Made by a program: the position numbers and the translations under genes. Positions 24,446-34,620 of a stretch of DNA of 64,000 bases are shown in pieces. The DNA is taken from contig NZ_JAQSUW010000016.1 in NCBI RefSeq assembly GCF_028649395.1, positions 62,001-126,000 of the forward strand, read 5' to 3'. Origin of the DNA: Pseudomonas sp. Gutcm_11s. Its GTDB lineage: Bacteria; Pseudomonadota; Gammaproteobacteria; Pseudomonadales; Pseudomonadaceae. Each line of letters begins with the position of its first letter. The first letter of the stretch is position 1. The notes beneath the pieces were generated by a model. The model worked only from the letters and a program-made list of their open reading frames with translations, ran no database searches and was not told the origin of the DNA.

Positions 24446-25422
24446 GGCGCACTCCAGCCGCCTTCCGGGGCCTTGAACTGCCAGAGCATCGGGCGGCTTT
24501 CGCCGTCACTGCGCGCCAGGTTGTTGTTGTCCAAGCCCAGCCAGGCACTGTCCTTGTCCAGCCAGAGTGCCTCGGCGACGCCGTAGGGTTCGGGATAGCG
24601 ACGGCCTTCGGCCAGCGCCGCGGCGACGAACGACCAGCACTTTTCCTCCGCGCCGGTGTTCGGGTCGCGGCGGCAGATGCGGTGTTCCAGGCGTTCCAGG
24701 CTGAACAGCTTGCCATCGAAGAAGGCCAGGTCGCCGAAGCTGCGCGGGTAGCGTTTGTCGCTCTGCGGCGTCAGCGGCGAGCGCAGCTGGCCAGCCTCGG
24801 ACATCAGGATGCAGCCGCCGGTGCAGCGCCAGCGGCCCTTCTCCAGGTGCAGCACCAGCAGGCCGCGGCGCTCGCGCTCGGCGGCCAGCCACAGGCGGGC
24901 TCCGGCCGGGTCGATGGCCAGGCCCTCGAGCAGGGCGTTGTGGCGCAACAGCATGCCGCTGGCGCGGGCCTGGCGGATCAGACCGTCGGGCAGCGGCAGC
25001 CATTCGGCCATGCCGCTGGGGCCGACCTGCAGCAGGGCGGTATGCGCCTCGCTGAGCAGATAGCGGTTGCCCTTGGTGTCGCAGCTGATGCTTTCGAAAT
25101 CCAGCTCGCCGCCGCGCACCAGGTTGGCTACCCAGGTGCGCATGCGCAGGCCCCAGGGCAGCGCGCTGGGCGGCACTGGCGGCGCGTCGAAGGTCTCGAT
25201 CTCGGCCTGCCAGGCGCCGTCTGCCGGGCGCAGCCGGTACAGACGATCATCCTCGCGGTCGGATACCGCCAGCCATTCCGCGCCGCAGCGGGTCAGGCCG
25301 GACAGGTTGCCGGCGACCATGCCGTCCACCGGATGCTCGGCCAGTAGTTGCAGCTGTACCGGTTCGGCGGCGAATGCGTTGCCGGCCAGCAGCAGGCCGG
25401 CCAGGGCCAGGCTCAACCTCAC
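24442..25422 (-). CDS. Phytase-like (esterase-like activity of phytase) periplasmic protein
   Basis: A 326-residue protein with a signal peptide (LSLALAGLLLAGNAFAA). The rest resembles the 'esterase-like activity of phytase' beta-propeller family (PF13449 type): NLSGLTRCGAEWLAVSDRED, ELDFESISCD, GNRYLLSE, EGLAIDPAGARLWLAAERE and SFGDLAFFDGKLFSLER. Function is not established; the family is predicted to fold as a propeller and is unrelated to classical phytases. It starts at GTG 25422, overlapping the parE stop by 4 bases, so it is translated with parE. Confidence 0.78.
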   Translation of the reverse strand: MRLSLALAGLLLAGNAFAAEPVQLQLLAEHPVDGMVAGNLSGLTRCGAEWLAVSDREDDRLYRLRPADGAWQAEIETFDAPPVPPSALPWGLRMRTWVANLVRGGELDFESISCDTKGNRYLLSEAHTALLQVGPSGMAEWLPLPDGLIRQARASGMLLRHNALLEGLAIDPAGARLWLAAERERRGLLVLHLEKGRWRCTGGCILMSEAGQLRSPLTPQSDKRYPRSFGDLAFFDGKLFSLERLEHRICRRDPNTGAEEKCWSFVAAALAEGRRYPEPYGVAEALWLDKDSAWLGLDNNNLARSDGESRPMLWQFKAPEGGWSAP

Positions 25423-27317
25423 GCCAAGACCTCGGCGAGGTTGCCCTTGGACTCCAGCCAGCTCTTGCGGTCGCTGGCGCGCTTCTTGGCCAGCAGCATG
25501 TCCATCACTTCGCGGGTTGCCTCGAAGTCGTCCAGGCCCAGCTGCACCAGGCGGCGGGTGTTGGGGTCCATGGTGGTCTCGCGCAGCTGCGGCGGGTTCA
25601 TCTCACCGAGGCCCTTGAAGCGGGTGACCTGCGGCTTGCCGCGGCGCTTCTCGGCCACCAGGCGGTCGAGGATGCCGTCGCGCTCGGCGTCGTCGAGGGC
25701 GTAGAAGATCTCCTTGCCCAGGTCGATGCGGTACAACGGCGGCATGGCCACATAGACGTGACCGGCTTCCACCAGCGGGCGGAAGTGGCGCACGAACAAT
25801 GCGCAGAGCAGGGTGGCGATGTGCAGGCCGTCGGAGTCGGCGTCGGCGAGGATGCAGATCTTGCCGTAGCGCAGCTGGCTCAGGTCGTTGGAGCCCGGGT
25901 CGATGCCGATGGCCACGGCGATGTCGTGTACTTCCTGCGAGGCGAGGACTTCGCCGCCGTCGACTTCCCAGGTGTTCAGGATCTTGCCGCGCAGCGGCAT
26001 GATGGCCTGGAACTCCTTGTCGCGGGCCTGCTTGGCGGAGCCGCCGGCGGAATCACCTTCGACCAGGAACAGCTCGGAACGCATCGGGTCCTGGCCTGCG
26101 CAGTCGGCCAGCTTGCCGGGCAGCGCTGGGCCCTGGGTGATCTTTTTGCGCTCGACCTTCTTGCCGGCCTTGAGGCGCCGCCCGGCGTTGCCGATGGCCT
26201 GCTCGGCCAGCAGCAGGCCGGTTTCCGGGTGGGCGTTGAGCCACAGGCTGAAGGCGTCCTTGACCACGCCGGAGACGAATGCCGAGGCCTCGCGGGAGGA
26301 CAGGCGCTCCTTGGTCTGGCCGGAGAACTGGGCGTCCTGCATCTTCATCGAGAGGACGAAGGCGATGCGCTCCCAGACGTCTTCCGGTGCCAGCTTGACG
26401 CCGCGCGGCAGCAGGTTGCGGAACTCGCAGAACTCGCGCATGGCGTCCAGCAGGCCCTGGCGCAGGCCGTTGACGTGGGTGCCGCCCTGGGCGGTGGGGA
26501 TCAGGTTGACGTAGCTTTCCTGCAGCGACTCGCCACCTTCGGGCAGCCACAACAGGGCCCAGTCCACCGCCTCCTTGTTGCCGGCGAGGGAGCCGCAGAA
26601 CGGCTCGTCGGGCAGGCGCACGTGCTCGCTGACCGCGTCGGTGAGGTAGGAGCGCAGGCCGTCCTCGAAGTACCAGCGGGTGGTCTCGTCGCTGTTCTTG
26701 TCGCTGAAGGTGACTTCCAGGCCAGGGCACAGTACGGCCTTGGCCTTCAGCACATGCTTCAGGCGGCTGATGGAGAACTTCGGTGAATCGAAGTACTGCG
26801 GGTCGGGCCAGAAGCGCACGCTGGTGCCGGTGTTGCGCTTGCCGACGGTGCCGATCACTTCCAGGTCGGTGGCTTTGAAGCCGTCGGCGAAGGTCATGCG
26901 ATGCTCGTTGCCGTCGCGCTTGACCTTGACCTCGACCTGGTTGGACAGGGCGTTCACCACCGAGATGCCCACGCCGTGCAGACCGCCGGAGAACTGGTAG
27001 TTCTTGTTGGAGAACTTGCCGCCGGCGTGCAGCTTGGTGAGGATCAGTTCGACACCGGGGATGCCTTCTTCCGGGTGGATGTCGACCGGCATGCCGCGGC
27101 CGTCGTCGATCACTTCCAGCGAGTTGTCCTCGTGGAGGATTACCTGGATGACCTTGGCGTGACCGGCCAGAGCCTCGTCGACGCTGTTGTCGATGACTTC
27201 CTGGGCCAGGTGGTTGGGCCGCGAGGTGTCGGTGTACATGCCCGGGCGCTTGCGCACCGGGTCCAGACCGGACAGTACTTCGATGGCATCGGCGTTGTAG
27301 GCGTTCTGCTGGGCCAT
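25419..27317 (-). CDS. parE: DNA topoisomerase IV subunit B
   Basis: A 632-residue GHKL ATPase subunit of topoisomerase IV. Visible are VIDNSVDEALAGH (ATPase Asn/Glu), DDGRGMPVD, GGLHGVGISVVNALS (lid), and in the TOPRIM region LFLVEGDSAGGSAKQARD with ILADADSDGLH for Mg2+. Length matches ParE (about 630) and not GyrB (about 800). It lies 15 bases after yqiA and runs into the phytase-like gene with a 4-base overlap. Confidence 0.97.
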   Translation of the reverse strand: MAQQNAYNADAIEVLSGLDPVRKRPGMYTDTSRPNHLAQEVIDNSVDEALAGHAKVIQVILHEDNSLEVIDDGRGMPVDIHPEEGIPGVELILTKLHAGGKFSNKNYQFSGGLHGVGISVVNALSNQVEVKVKRDGNEHRMTFADGFKATDLEVIGTVGKRNTGTSVRFWPDPQYFDSPKFSISRLKHVLKAKAVLCPGLEVTFSDKNSDETTRWYFEDGLRSYLTDAVSEHVRLPDEPFCGSLAGNKEAVDWALLWLPEGGESLQESYVNLIPTAQGGTHVNGLRQGLLDAMREFCEFRNLLPRGVKLAPEDVWERIAFVLSMKMQDAQFSGQTKERLSSREASAFVSGVVKDAFSLWLNAHPETGLLLAEQAIGNAGRRLKAGKKVERKKITQGPALPGKLADCAGQDPMRSELFLVEGDSAGGSAKQARDKEFQAIMPLRGKILNTWEVDGGEVLASQEVHDIAVAIGIDPGSNDLSQLRYGKICILADADSDGLHIATLLCALFVRHFRPLVEAGHVYVAMPPLYRIDLGKEIFYALDDAERDGILDRLVAEKRRGKPQVTRFKGLGEMNPPQLRETTMDPNTRRLVQLGLDDFEATREVMDMLLAKKRASDRKSWLESKGNLAEVLA

Positions 27318-27332
27318 GGTGTCTCTTGTCTA

Positions 27333-27941
27333 TTAAAGGGTGGAAAAGTCGAAGTCGGCCCAGAGGGCGGGGGCGAAGCCGGCCAGCGCGAGGATTTCCG
27401 GGATGCGCTGGGCGAAGCCCTGGTAGCTGTGGTCGCCACCTTCACGGATGTCCAGGCTGCAGCTGCTGTAGAACGTCTCGGCCTGGCGGTAGTCCAGGGT
27501 CTCGTCGGCGGTCTGCAGCCACACGCGGTAGCGCGCGGCGTCCTGCGGCTCGGCTGTTTCCAGCTCCTGCAGGGCGGCGACGTGATCAACGGTCAGCAGC
27601 CAGGTCTCGTTGGTGTAGTGGTTGGTCTGCTCGACCTCCTTGCCGCCGAACAGCCGGTGCGGACGCACGGCCGGGTTGATCAGCAGGGCGGGAAGGCCAT
27701 GCTGCTCGGCGAGGAAAGTGGAGTAGTAGCCGCCCAGCGAACTGCCGACCAGCAGCGGGCTGCCCAGTTCGGCGATGGCTGCCTGCAGCTGCTGCATGGC
27801 CTGGCGCGGGTGGTGATGCAGGGCCGGCACGCGCAGATGCTGGGCGATGCCGCAGTGTTCGGCCACCTTGAGCAGTTGGCTGGCCTTGGTCGAGGCCGGC
27901 GAACTGTTGAGGCCGTGGATATAGAGGATGCTGGGATTCAT
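27333..27941 (-). CDS. yqiA: Esterase YqiA
   Basis: A 202-residue alpha/beta hydrolase of the YqiA/UPF0227 family: ILYIHGLNSSPASTKA, the nucleophile elbow VGSSLGGYYSTFLAE (Ser in G-x-S-x-G), NPAVRPHRLFGG, and a C-terminal GGDHSYQGF His. E. coli YqiA is a small carboxylesterase acting on acyl-CoA and short esters in vitro. Its place directly upstream of parE is conserved in gamma-proteobacteria. Confidence 0.92.
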   Translation of the reverse strand: MNPSILYIHGLNSSPASTKASQLLKVAEHCGIAQHLRVPALHHHPRQAMQQLQAAIAELGSPLLVGSSLGGYYSTFLAEQHGLPALLINPAVRPHRLFGGKEVEQTNHYTNETWLLTVDHVAALQELETAEPQDAARYRVWLQTADETLDYRQAETFYSSCSLDIREGGDHSYQGFAQRIPEILALAGFAPALWADFDFSTL

Positions 27942-28003
27942 GGAGCGGGAGGCTACAAGCTAGGCGACGCCAGCCGCAAGCACTGATGGCCCGCGCTGCG
28001 GAC

Positions 28004-28819
28004 TTAGTAGCCCTTGACGCTGTAGTCCACTTCGAAGTGGATGCCGGTGACGCGCGAGACGCCGGTCTCCAGCCGTCCGTCGGCATGCAGGCGCAGCCAG
28101 CGGTAGCCGGGGGCCGTGGTGTCGACCTGGAATTCCTCGCTGCCAGGGGCGAACTGCACGCAGGTGGAGGGCGAGGCGAGCAGGCGGATGCCGCCGCGCT
28201 GCTGGTCGAACTCCTGGTGCACGTGACCCCAGAGCACCGCCTTGACCTGGGCGTGGCGCTCCAGCACGGCGAACAGGGCGTCGGGGTTGCGGATGCCGAT
28301 CGGCTCCATCCACTTGCAGCCGATGGACACCGGGTGATGGTGGAAGCAGACCAGATGATGACGTTCGGGGGCTTCGCTCAGCGCGCGCTCCAGCAGCTCG
28401 AGCTGGTCGTCGGCCAGGTAGCCGGGTACCGCGCCGGGGATCGACGAGTCGAGCAGGATGATGCGCCAGTTGCCCATGTCCACCACCGGCTGCAGCAGGT
28501 CGCTGCCGGCGCAGGCTGCCTGCATGGCGGGCAGTTCGTCGTGGTTGCCGGGGAACCAGCGGGCCGCACCTTCAAGGCTGGAGGTGAGCTGGCGGAAGCG
28601 TTGGTAGGATTCCACGCTGCCGTCCTGGGAGAGGTCGCCGGTGGCGAGAATCAGGTCGATGTCGGTCTGTTCGACCTGTACCCGTTCGATCACCTTTTCC
28701 AGGCTGTCCTGGGTGTTCATGCCCAGCAGTTTGCCGTCCGATTCGGCAAAAAGGTGGCTGTCCGACAACTGCACGAGCAGTACCGGACGGTCTGGGACAA
28801 GAGACGACGGGCGCGACAA
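28004..28819 (-). CDS. cpdA: 3',5'-cyclic AMP phosphodiesterase
   Basis: A 271-residue metallophosphoesterase with all metal motifs: QLSDSHLF, LATGDLSQDGS, FPGNHDE, CFHHHPVSIG and LWGHVHQEFD. CpdA hydrolyses cAMP and so sets the activity of CRP/Vfr. The gene starts at TTG 28819 with GGAG (28826-28829) properly spaced; no ATG precedes the first motif. In P. aeruginosa cpdA is reported to be under Vfr control; degenerate TGTGA/TCACA half-sites are visible at 28887-28920. Confidence 0.94.
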   Translation of the reverse strand: MSRPSSLVPDRPVLLVQLSDSHLFAESDGKLLGMNTQDSLEKVIERVQVEQTDIDLILATGDLSQDGSVESYQRFRQLTSSLEGAARWFPGNHDELPAMQAACAGSDLLQPVVDMGNWRIILLDSSIPGAVPGYLADDQLELLERALSEAPERHHLVCFHHHPVSIGCKWMEPIGIRNPDALFAVLERHAQVKAVLWGHVHQEFDQQRGGIRLLASPSTCVQFAPGSEEFQVDTTAPGYRWLRLHADGRLETGVSRVTGIHFEVDYSVKGY

Positions 28820-28915
28820 GGGCCAACTCCTGAGCGGGTTCCCAGGATTATGGTGGGTGAAACGCGATTCGGTAAACCCGGCAAACGTGAACCCGTCACA
28901 TTTGCGTGGTTGTGA

Positions 28916-29362
28916 TCACAACACCGGCGCCAGCTCGTGACCGCAGGCGATGCAGTGGCTCAGCCATTCGCCGAGGAACAGGTTGAGCTGGGTCTTCTCG
29001 TCCGGCTGGTGCATGGCGGCGTTGGGGTAGGGGTAGATGCCGCGGAAGCGCCGGGCGTTTTCCGCACCGATTACCTCGGCCATGCGCGCGTCGTGGTAGG
29101 CGCGCACTTCCAGGCGCGGCACCGGCAGCCAGGTTAGGCTGTGTTCCTGGCGTACTTCCAGAGTGGTGGTGTAGGGGCAGTTCTCGGTGACACGAATCAG
29201 CAGCACGCCTAGCAGCAGGTCGCCTTGGCTCAGGGCCACGCGGCGCTCGCCTTGCGCCGCACGCATGTCCGGCAACAGGCGCAGCAGGCGCGCGTAGTTG
29301 GCTTCGCAAGCGGCCTGCAGCTCGACCAGGTCGACCCGGTAGCGCTCGCGCAGCAGGTTCAT
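28916..29362 (-). CDS. DUF1249 protein, YqiB-like
   Basis: A 148-residue cytoplasmic protein of the DUF1249/YqiB family, recognised by YRVDLVELQAACEANYARLL, ENCPYTTTLEV, LEVRAYHDARMAEVI and EKTQLNLFLGEWLSHC. Its function is unknown. It overlaps nudF by 4 bases (ATGA at 29359-29362) and precedes cpdA, the order found around E. coli nudF-yqiB-cpdA-yqiA-parE, so the cluster is ancient. A cysteine pair (Cys-Ile-Ala-Cys) and a His lie near the C-terminus. Confidence 0.85.
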   Translation of the reverse strand: MNLLRERYRVDLVELQAACEANYARLLRLLPDMRAAQGERRVALSQGDLLLGVLLIRVTENCPYTTTLEVRQEHSLTWLPVPRLEVRAYHDARMAEVIGAENARRFRGIYPYPNAAMHQPDEKTQLNLFLGEWLSHCIACGHELAPVL

Positions 29363-29958
29363 GACCACAGCCCCCGCACTTCGGCGCGGTTCAGCGCCAG
29401 CCACTGCAGGGCGATGATGCTAGCGGCGTTGTTGATGCGCCCGTCCTTCACCGCCTGCAGGGCATCCTCCAGCGGCCAGACGTGCACGCGAATGTCCTCG
29501 CCTTCCTCGGCCAGGCCATGCACGCCGCCCACGCCTTCGCTGTCGCAACGGCCGACATAGAGGTACACGAGCTCGTCGGAGCCGCCGGGGGAGGGGTAGT
29601 ACTGGGTGATGGGCCAGAGTGCGCCGAGCTTGAGGTCGGCCTCTTCCTCGGCCTCGCGGTGGGCCACTTCCTCGGGTTGCTCGTCCTTGTCGATCAGCCC
29701 GGCGACCAGCTCCAGCAGCCAGGGGTTGCTGCTCTTCTCCATGGCGCCGACGCGGAACTGCTCGAGCAGCACCACGGTGTCGCGTTGCGGGTCGTATGGC
29801 AGCACGCACACGGCGTCGTGGCGCACGAACAGTTCGCGGCTGAGCTGCGGGCCCATGCCGCCGGCGAACTGGCGGTGGCGCAGATGCAGGCGGTCCAGGC
29901 GATAGAAGCCCTTGAAGCAGGTCTCGCGCTGGAGTACCTCGACATCGGCATGTGACAT
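29359..29958 (-). CDS. nudF: ADP-ribose pyrophosphatase (Nudix)
   Basis: A 199-residue Nudix hydrolase that splits ADP-ribose into AMP and ribose 5-phosphate. N-terminal ETCFKGFYRLDRLHLRHRQF and the later YYPSPGGSDELVYLYVG are typical of NudF. The Nudix box begins GLIDKDEQPEEVAHREAEEE; the Gly that normally follows E-E-x in the consensus REUXEEXGU is Asp here (EEEADLKLG). Start ATG 29958 follows GGGGG five bases upstream. It heads the cluster nudF-yqiB-cpdA-yqiA-parE. Confidence 0.92.
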   Translation of the reverse strand: MSHADVEVLQRETCFKGFYRLDRLHLRHRQFAGGMGPQLSRELFVRHDAVCVLPYDPQRDTVVLLEQFRVGAMEKSSNPWLLELVAGLIDKDEQPEEVAHREAEEEADLKLGALWPITQYYPSPGGSDELVYLYVGRCDSEGVGGVHGLAEEGEDIRVHVWPLEDALQAVKDGRINNAASIIALQWLALNRAEVRGLWS

Positions 29959-30088
29959 GTATTTCCCCCTGTCCCGCAGGAACGAGCCTGCGTCATGTGT
30001 GGGCGCGTCGTGCTTCGCTTGAATGTGCGCGCCCTGGCGGTGCTTTGGCAAGCCGGCGGAGCGTTCGTTCCCCGGCGTTCTGCAGCGG

Positions 30089-30094
30089 ATTATA
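30089..30094 (-). promoter_or_regulatory. Candidate -10 box for the nudF operon
   Basis: TATAAT on the minus strand (context GCTATAATCC), giving a leader of about 125 bases to nudF. No convincing -35 hexamer is present 17 bases upstream, so an activator-dependent promoter is possible. Confidence 0.45.
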
Positions 30095-30242
30095 GCGGTG
30101 CGCATGTGACCTTTTGTTTGGCGCTGACGCACAGCTTGGGCTTGGATGGCCGCGTGCCGGCAGCGACAATGAGCGCCGCCGCGCCGGGAACGCCCGCCGC
30201 GCCGTGCAGTCGAAACGCCCGTCGTCGCACCGAGGAGAATTC

Positions 30243-30992
30243 ATGCGTTGCATCGCCGCTGTCGGTCTGTTGTCCCTGTCGCTCCTGCTCAGCGGCTGCC
30301 AGTCATTGCTGCTTGCGTCCAGGCCCGAGTCGGGGTTGGCCACCAGCCGCCAGGCCTGGGAGCACCGCGCGTCGGGCTGCGAGGCCAAGGACTGCGCGCT
30401 GGTCAATATCGACCTGCAGAAGCTGGATGACCTGCCAGAGCTGAATGCGCGCATCGAGCAGGAGCTGCTCAAGCTGACCATCGAGCTGCCGGGCGATCCA
30501 CCGCCGCCCTCGCTGGAGGTCTACGAGAAGGAATTCCTGGCCAGTGCCCAGCCGGGCTGGATGAGTTACCTGCAGGCCAAGGTGCTGGAGCAGCACGACC
30601 GCCTGGTGGTGATCGAGCTGTCCAGCTACCGCTTCACCGGCGGCGCCCACGGCATCCCCGGGCGTGCCTACCTCAACTACGACCGCGAGAAGGGCCGCCT
30701 GCTGAGCCTGGACGACCTGCTGCTGCCGGACGGAGAGACCGCCTTCTGGCAGCAGGCCGAGCTGGCGTACCAGGCCTGGCTCAAGTCCAGCGGCCTGGGC
30801 GATGACCTGGAATACCAGGCCAACTGGCCCTTCGCCCGCACCGCCAACGTGGCCCTGCTGCGCGACTCGGTGATGCTCAAGTACGAGGTCGGCCGCATCG
30901 CTCCCTACTCCAGCGGCCACCCCGACCTGCGCATTCCCTATTCGCGCCTCAACGGCATCCTCAAGCCCTTCTATTTCCCCGGTCGCGGCTGA
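30243..30992 (+). CDS. Lipoprotein with DUF3298/RsiV-like domain
   Basis: A 249-residue lipoprotein. The lipobox LLSGC (Cys19) follows LLSLSLLL. The body resembles DUF3298 (RsiV-like) proteins: VVIELSSYRFTGGAHG, RAYLNYDREKGRLLSLDDLL, and a C-terminal IAPYSSGHPDLRIPYSRL. The function of the stand-alone family is unknown; related domains bind lysozyme or occur with deacetylases. It is divergent from nudF and converges on cytX, with the stop codons directly adjacent. This gene lies between nudF and thiC in the Pseudomonas order I recall. Confidence 0.78.
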   Translation: MRCIAAVGLLSLSLLLSGCQSLLLASRPESGLATSRQAWEHRASGCEAKDCALVNIDLQKLDDLPELNARIEQELLKLTIELPGDPPPPSLEVYEKEFLASAQPGWMSYLQAKVLEQHDRLVVIELSSYRFTGGAHGIPGRAYLNYDREKGRLLSLDDLLLPDGETAFWQQAELAYQAWLKSSGLGDDLEYQANWPFARTANVALLRDSVMLKYEVGRIAPYSSGHPDLRIPYSRLNGILKPFYFPGRG

Positions 30993-32258
30993 TCAGCGAC
31001 CGGCCAGCTTGCCCAGCAGCAGTTGCAGCACGGCCGCCAGGCCCAGCGCCGGCAGGGTGGCACCGACGGTGGGGTAGACGTTCACCAGCACGTGGAAGGT
31101 TGCGACACCGCAGGCCCAGGCCAGCAGGCTGTCCCAGCGCAGCAGCGGCACACTGCTCGGCAGCTGGCGGCGGCGCAGGACGAAGTGGTCCATCAGCACC
31201 ACGCCAAACAGCGGCGCGAATACTGAGCCGATCAGCAGCAGGAAGTGCTCGTACTGCGCCAGCGGGGCGAACCAGGCGATCAGGGTGCACAGCACGCCGA
31301 TGGCCAGCGCCAGGTGCTCGACCTTGAACGGCAGCAGGGTGCCACTGGAAACCGCGGCCGAGTGGATGTCGGCGAAAGCCTTCTCCGACTCGTCGAGCAG
31401 GATCAGCAGCAGCGGGATGCCCATGCCGGCGCCGGCCAGGGCCAACAGCAGGGTATTGGCCTCGCCCGGTGCGGCGAACGCCAGGGTGTATGCCACGCCC
31501 AGGCTCATCAGCCACAGGCAACCGACGAAGAAGCCCAGCGCCGCACCGGCGAACACGCCACCGGCACGCTTGCCGAAGCGCGAGTAGTCGGCGATCAGCG
31601 GCAGCCAGGACAGCGGCATGGCAATGGCCAGGTCGAAGCCCAGGGCGAAGCTCATCGAGCCATCGCCCGGGCGAGCCCAGAGCGCGGCCATGTCGGCCTT
31701 GGCGAACAGGTTCCAGGTCAGCCAGGCGCAGGCGCCGAGCAGCAGCCAGATGCCCCACTTGCGCAGCACGCGACGCACGAAGGCCAGCGGCCCGGCCACT
31801 GCCAGCAGGGTGGCCAGGGCGCCGAAGAACAGGGTCCACAGCGTGGCATTGGTCCAGACGCTATCGGCGCCCAGGTGCTTGCCGGCCAGCAGGCTGGCGG
31901 CATCGCGCATGACGATGATCTCGAAGGCACCCCAGCCCACCAGTTGCAGCAGGTTGAGCAGTGCCGGCAGCGCCGCGCCGTGGCGACCGAGGCTCAGGCG
32001 CAGGGCGGCCATCGAGGCCATGCCGGTGTCGCTGCCGATCACGCCGACCGCGCCGAGCAGTAGGGCGCCGAGGCCGACGCCAAGCACCAGCGCCAGCAGC
32101 GAGCCAGCCAGGCCCAGGCCGGGGGCGAGCAGGGCGCCGGCTTGCAGCACCATCAGGCCCATGCCGAGGGAGAACCACAGGGCGAGCAGGTCGCGGGCGC
32201 CGAAGGCGCGCTCGGTGAGCGGCACGGCGAGGTTGGGAGAGTAGTTGGCAGTGGTCAC
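30993..32258 (-). CDS. cytX: Putative hydroxymethylpyrimidine permease CytX
   Basis: A 421-residue inner-membrane transporter of the NCS1 (cytosine/purine/thiamine) family with about 12 hydrophobic helices: DLLALWFSLGMGLMVLQAGA, ALLNLLQLVGWGAFEIIVM, then SWLPLIADYSRFGKRAGG. Its position 67 bases downstream of thiC under the TPP riboswitch points to uptake of the thiamine pyrimidine precursor, as proposed for CytX. I chose GTG 32258 (VTTANYSPNL) because the family begins there; the TTG at 32303 would add 15 odd residues. Its ribosome-binding site is weak. Confidence 0.85.
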   Translation of the reverse strand: MTTANYSPNLAVPLTERAFGARDLLALWFSLGMGLMVLQAGALLAPGLGLAGSLLALVLGVGLGALLLGAVGVIGSDTGMASMAALRLSLGRHGAALPALLNLLQLVGWGAFEIIVMRDAASLLAGKHLGADSVWTNATLWTLFFGALATLLAVAGPLAFVRRVLRKWGIWLLLGACAWLTWNLFAKADMAALWARPGDGSMSFALGFDLAIAMPLSWLPLIADYSRFGKRAGGVFAGAALGFFVGCLWLMSLGVAYTLAFAAPGEANTLLLALAGAGMGIPLLLILLDESEKAFADIHSAAVSSGTLLPFKVEHLALAIGVLCTLIAWFAPLAQYEHFLLLIGSVFAPLFGVVLMDHFVLRRRQLPSSVPLLRWDSLLAWACGVATFHVLVNVYPTVGATLPALGLAAVLQLLLGKLAGR

Positions 32259-32288
32259 TTCGTTGTTGTTCTCAGTGATGGAATGAAA

Positions 32289-32313
32289 AGGCCCCGCACA
32301 CAACGCAGGGCCT
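32289..32313 (-). terminator. Weak terminator or attenuator between thiC and cytX
   Basis: On the minus strand AGGCCC and GGGCCT form a 6-bp stem with a 13-base loop, followed by TTTTC. It lies 13-37 bases after the thiC stop. Because cytX needs thiC read-through, partial termination is the likely role. Confidence 0.4.
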
Positions 32314-32325
32314 GTCTGTTGCAGG

Positions 32326-34394
<2,069 letters not shown>

Positions 34395-34486
34395 AGAACT
34401 GGTCGCAGTCTAATCAAAAATTGTACACAGCAGCAATCGAACTGCTCTTTCTGCGCTGCGTTTCGTCGGTGGCGCGGGTTCTGGTC

Positions 34487-34527
34487 TATAAAGCTTGGGC
34501 ATTGTTGCGATCAAGCAACAAAGCTTG
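34487..34527 (+). repeat. tolC leader: -10-like box, inverted repeat and direct repeat
   Basis: TATAAA (34487-34492) could be a -10 box for the TolC gene, though no -35 is clear. TTGTTGC (34502-34508) and GCAACAA (34515-34521) form a perfect 7-bp inverted repeat around GATCAA, and AAAGCTTG occurs twice (34490-34497 and 34520-34527). The rest of 34395-34620 holds nothing recognisable. Confidence 0.35.
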
Positions 34528-34620
34528 TCGCAAACCGGCCTACCGTTGCGTTGCGCTCGCCTTGACCGCCGCCAGCGGCAGCCTTAGCCTTGCCCGATTC
34601 CCCTGTATCTAGGACTGATC

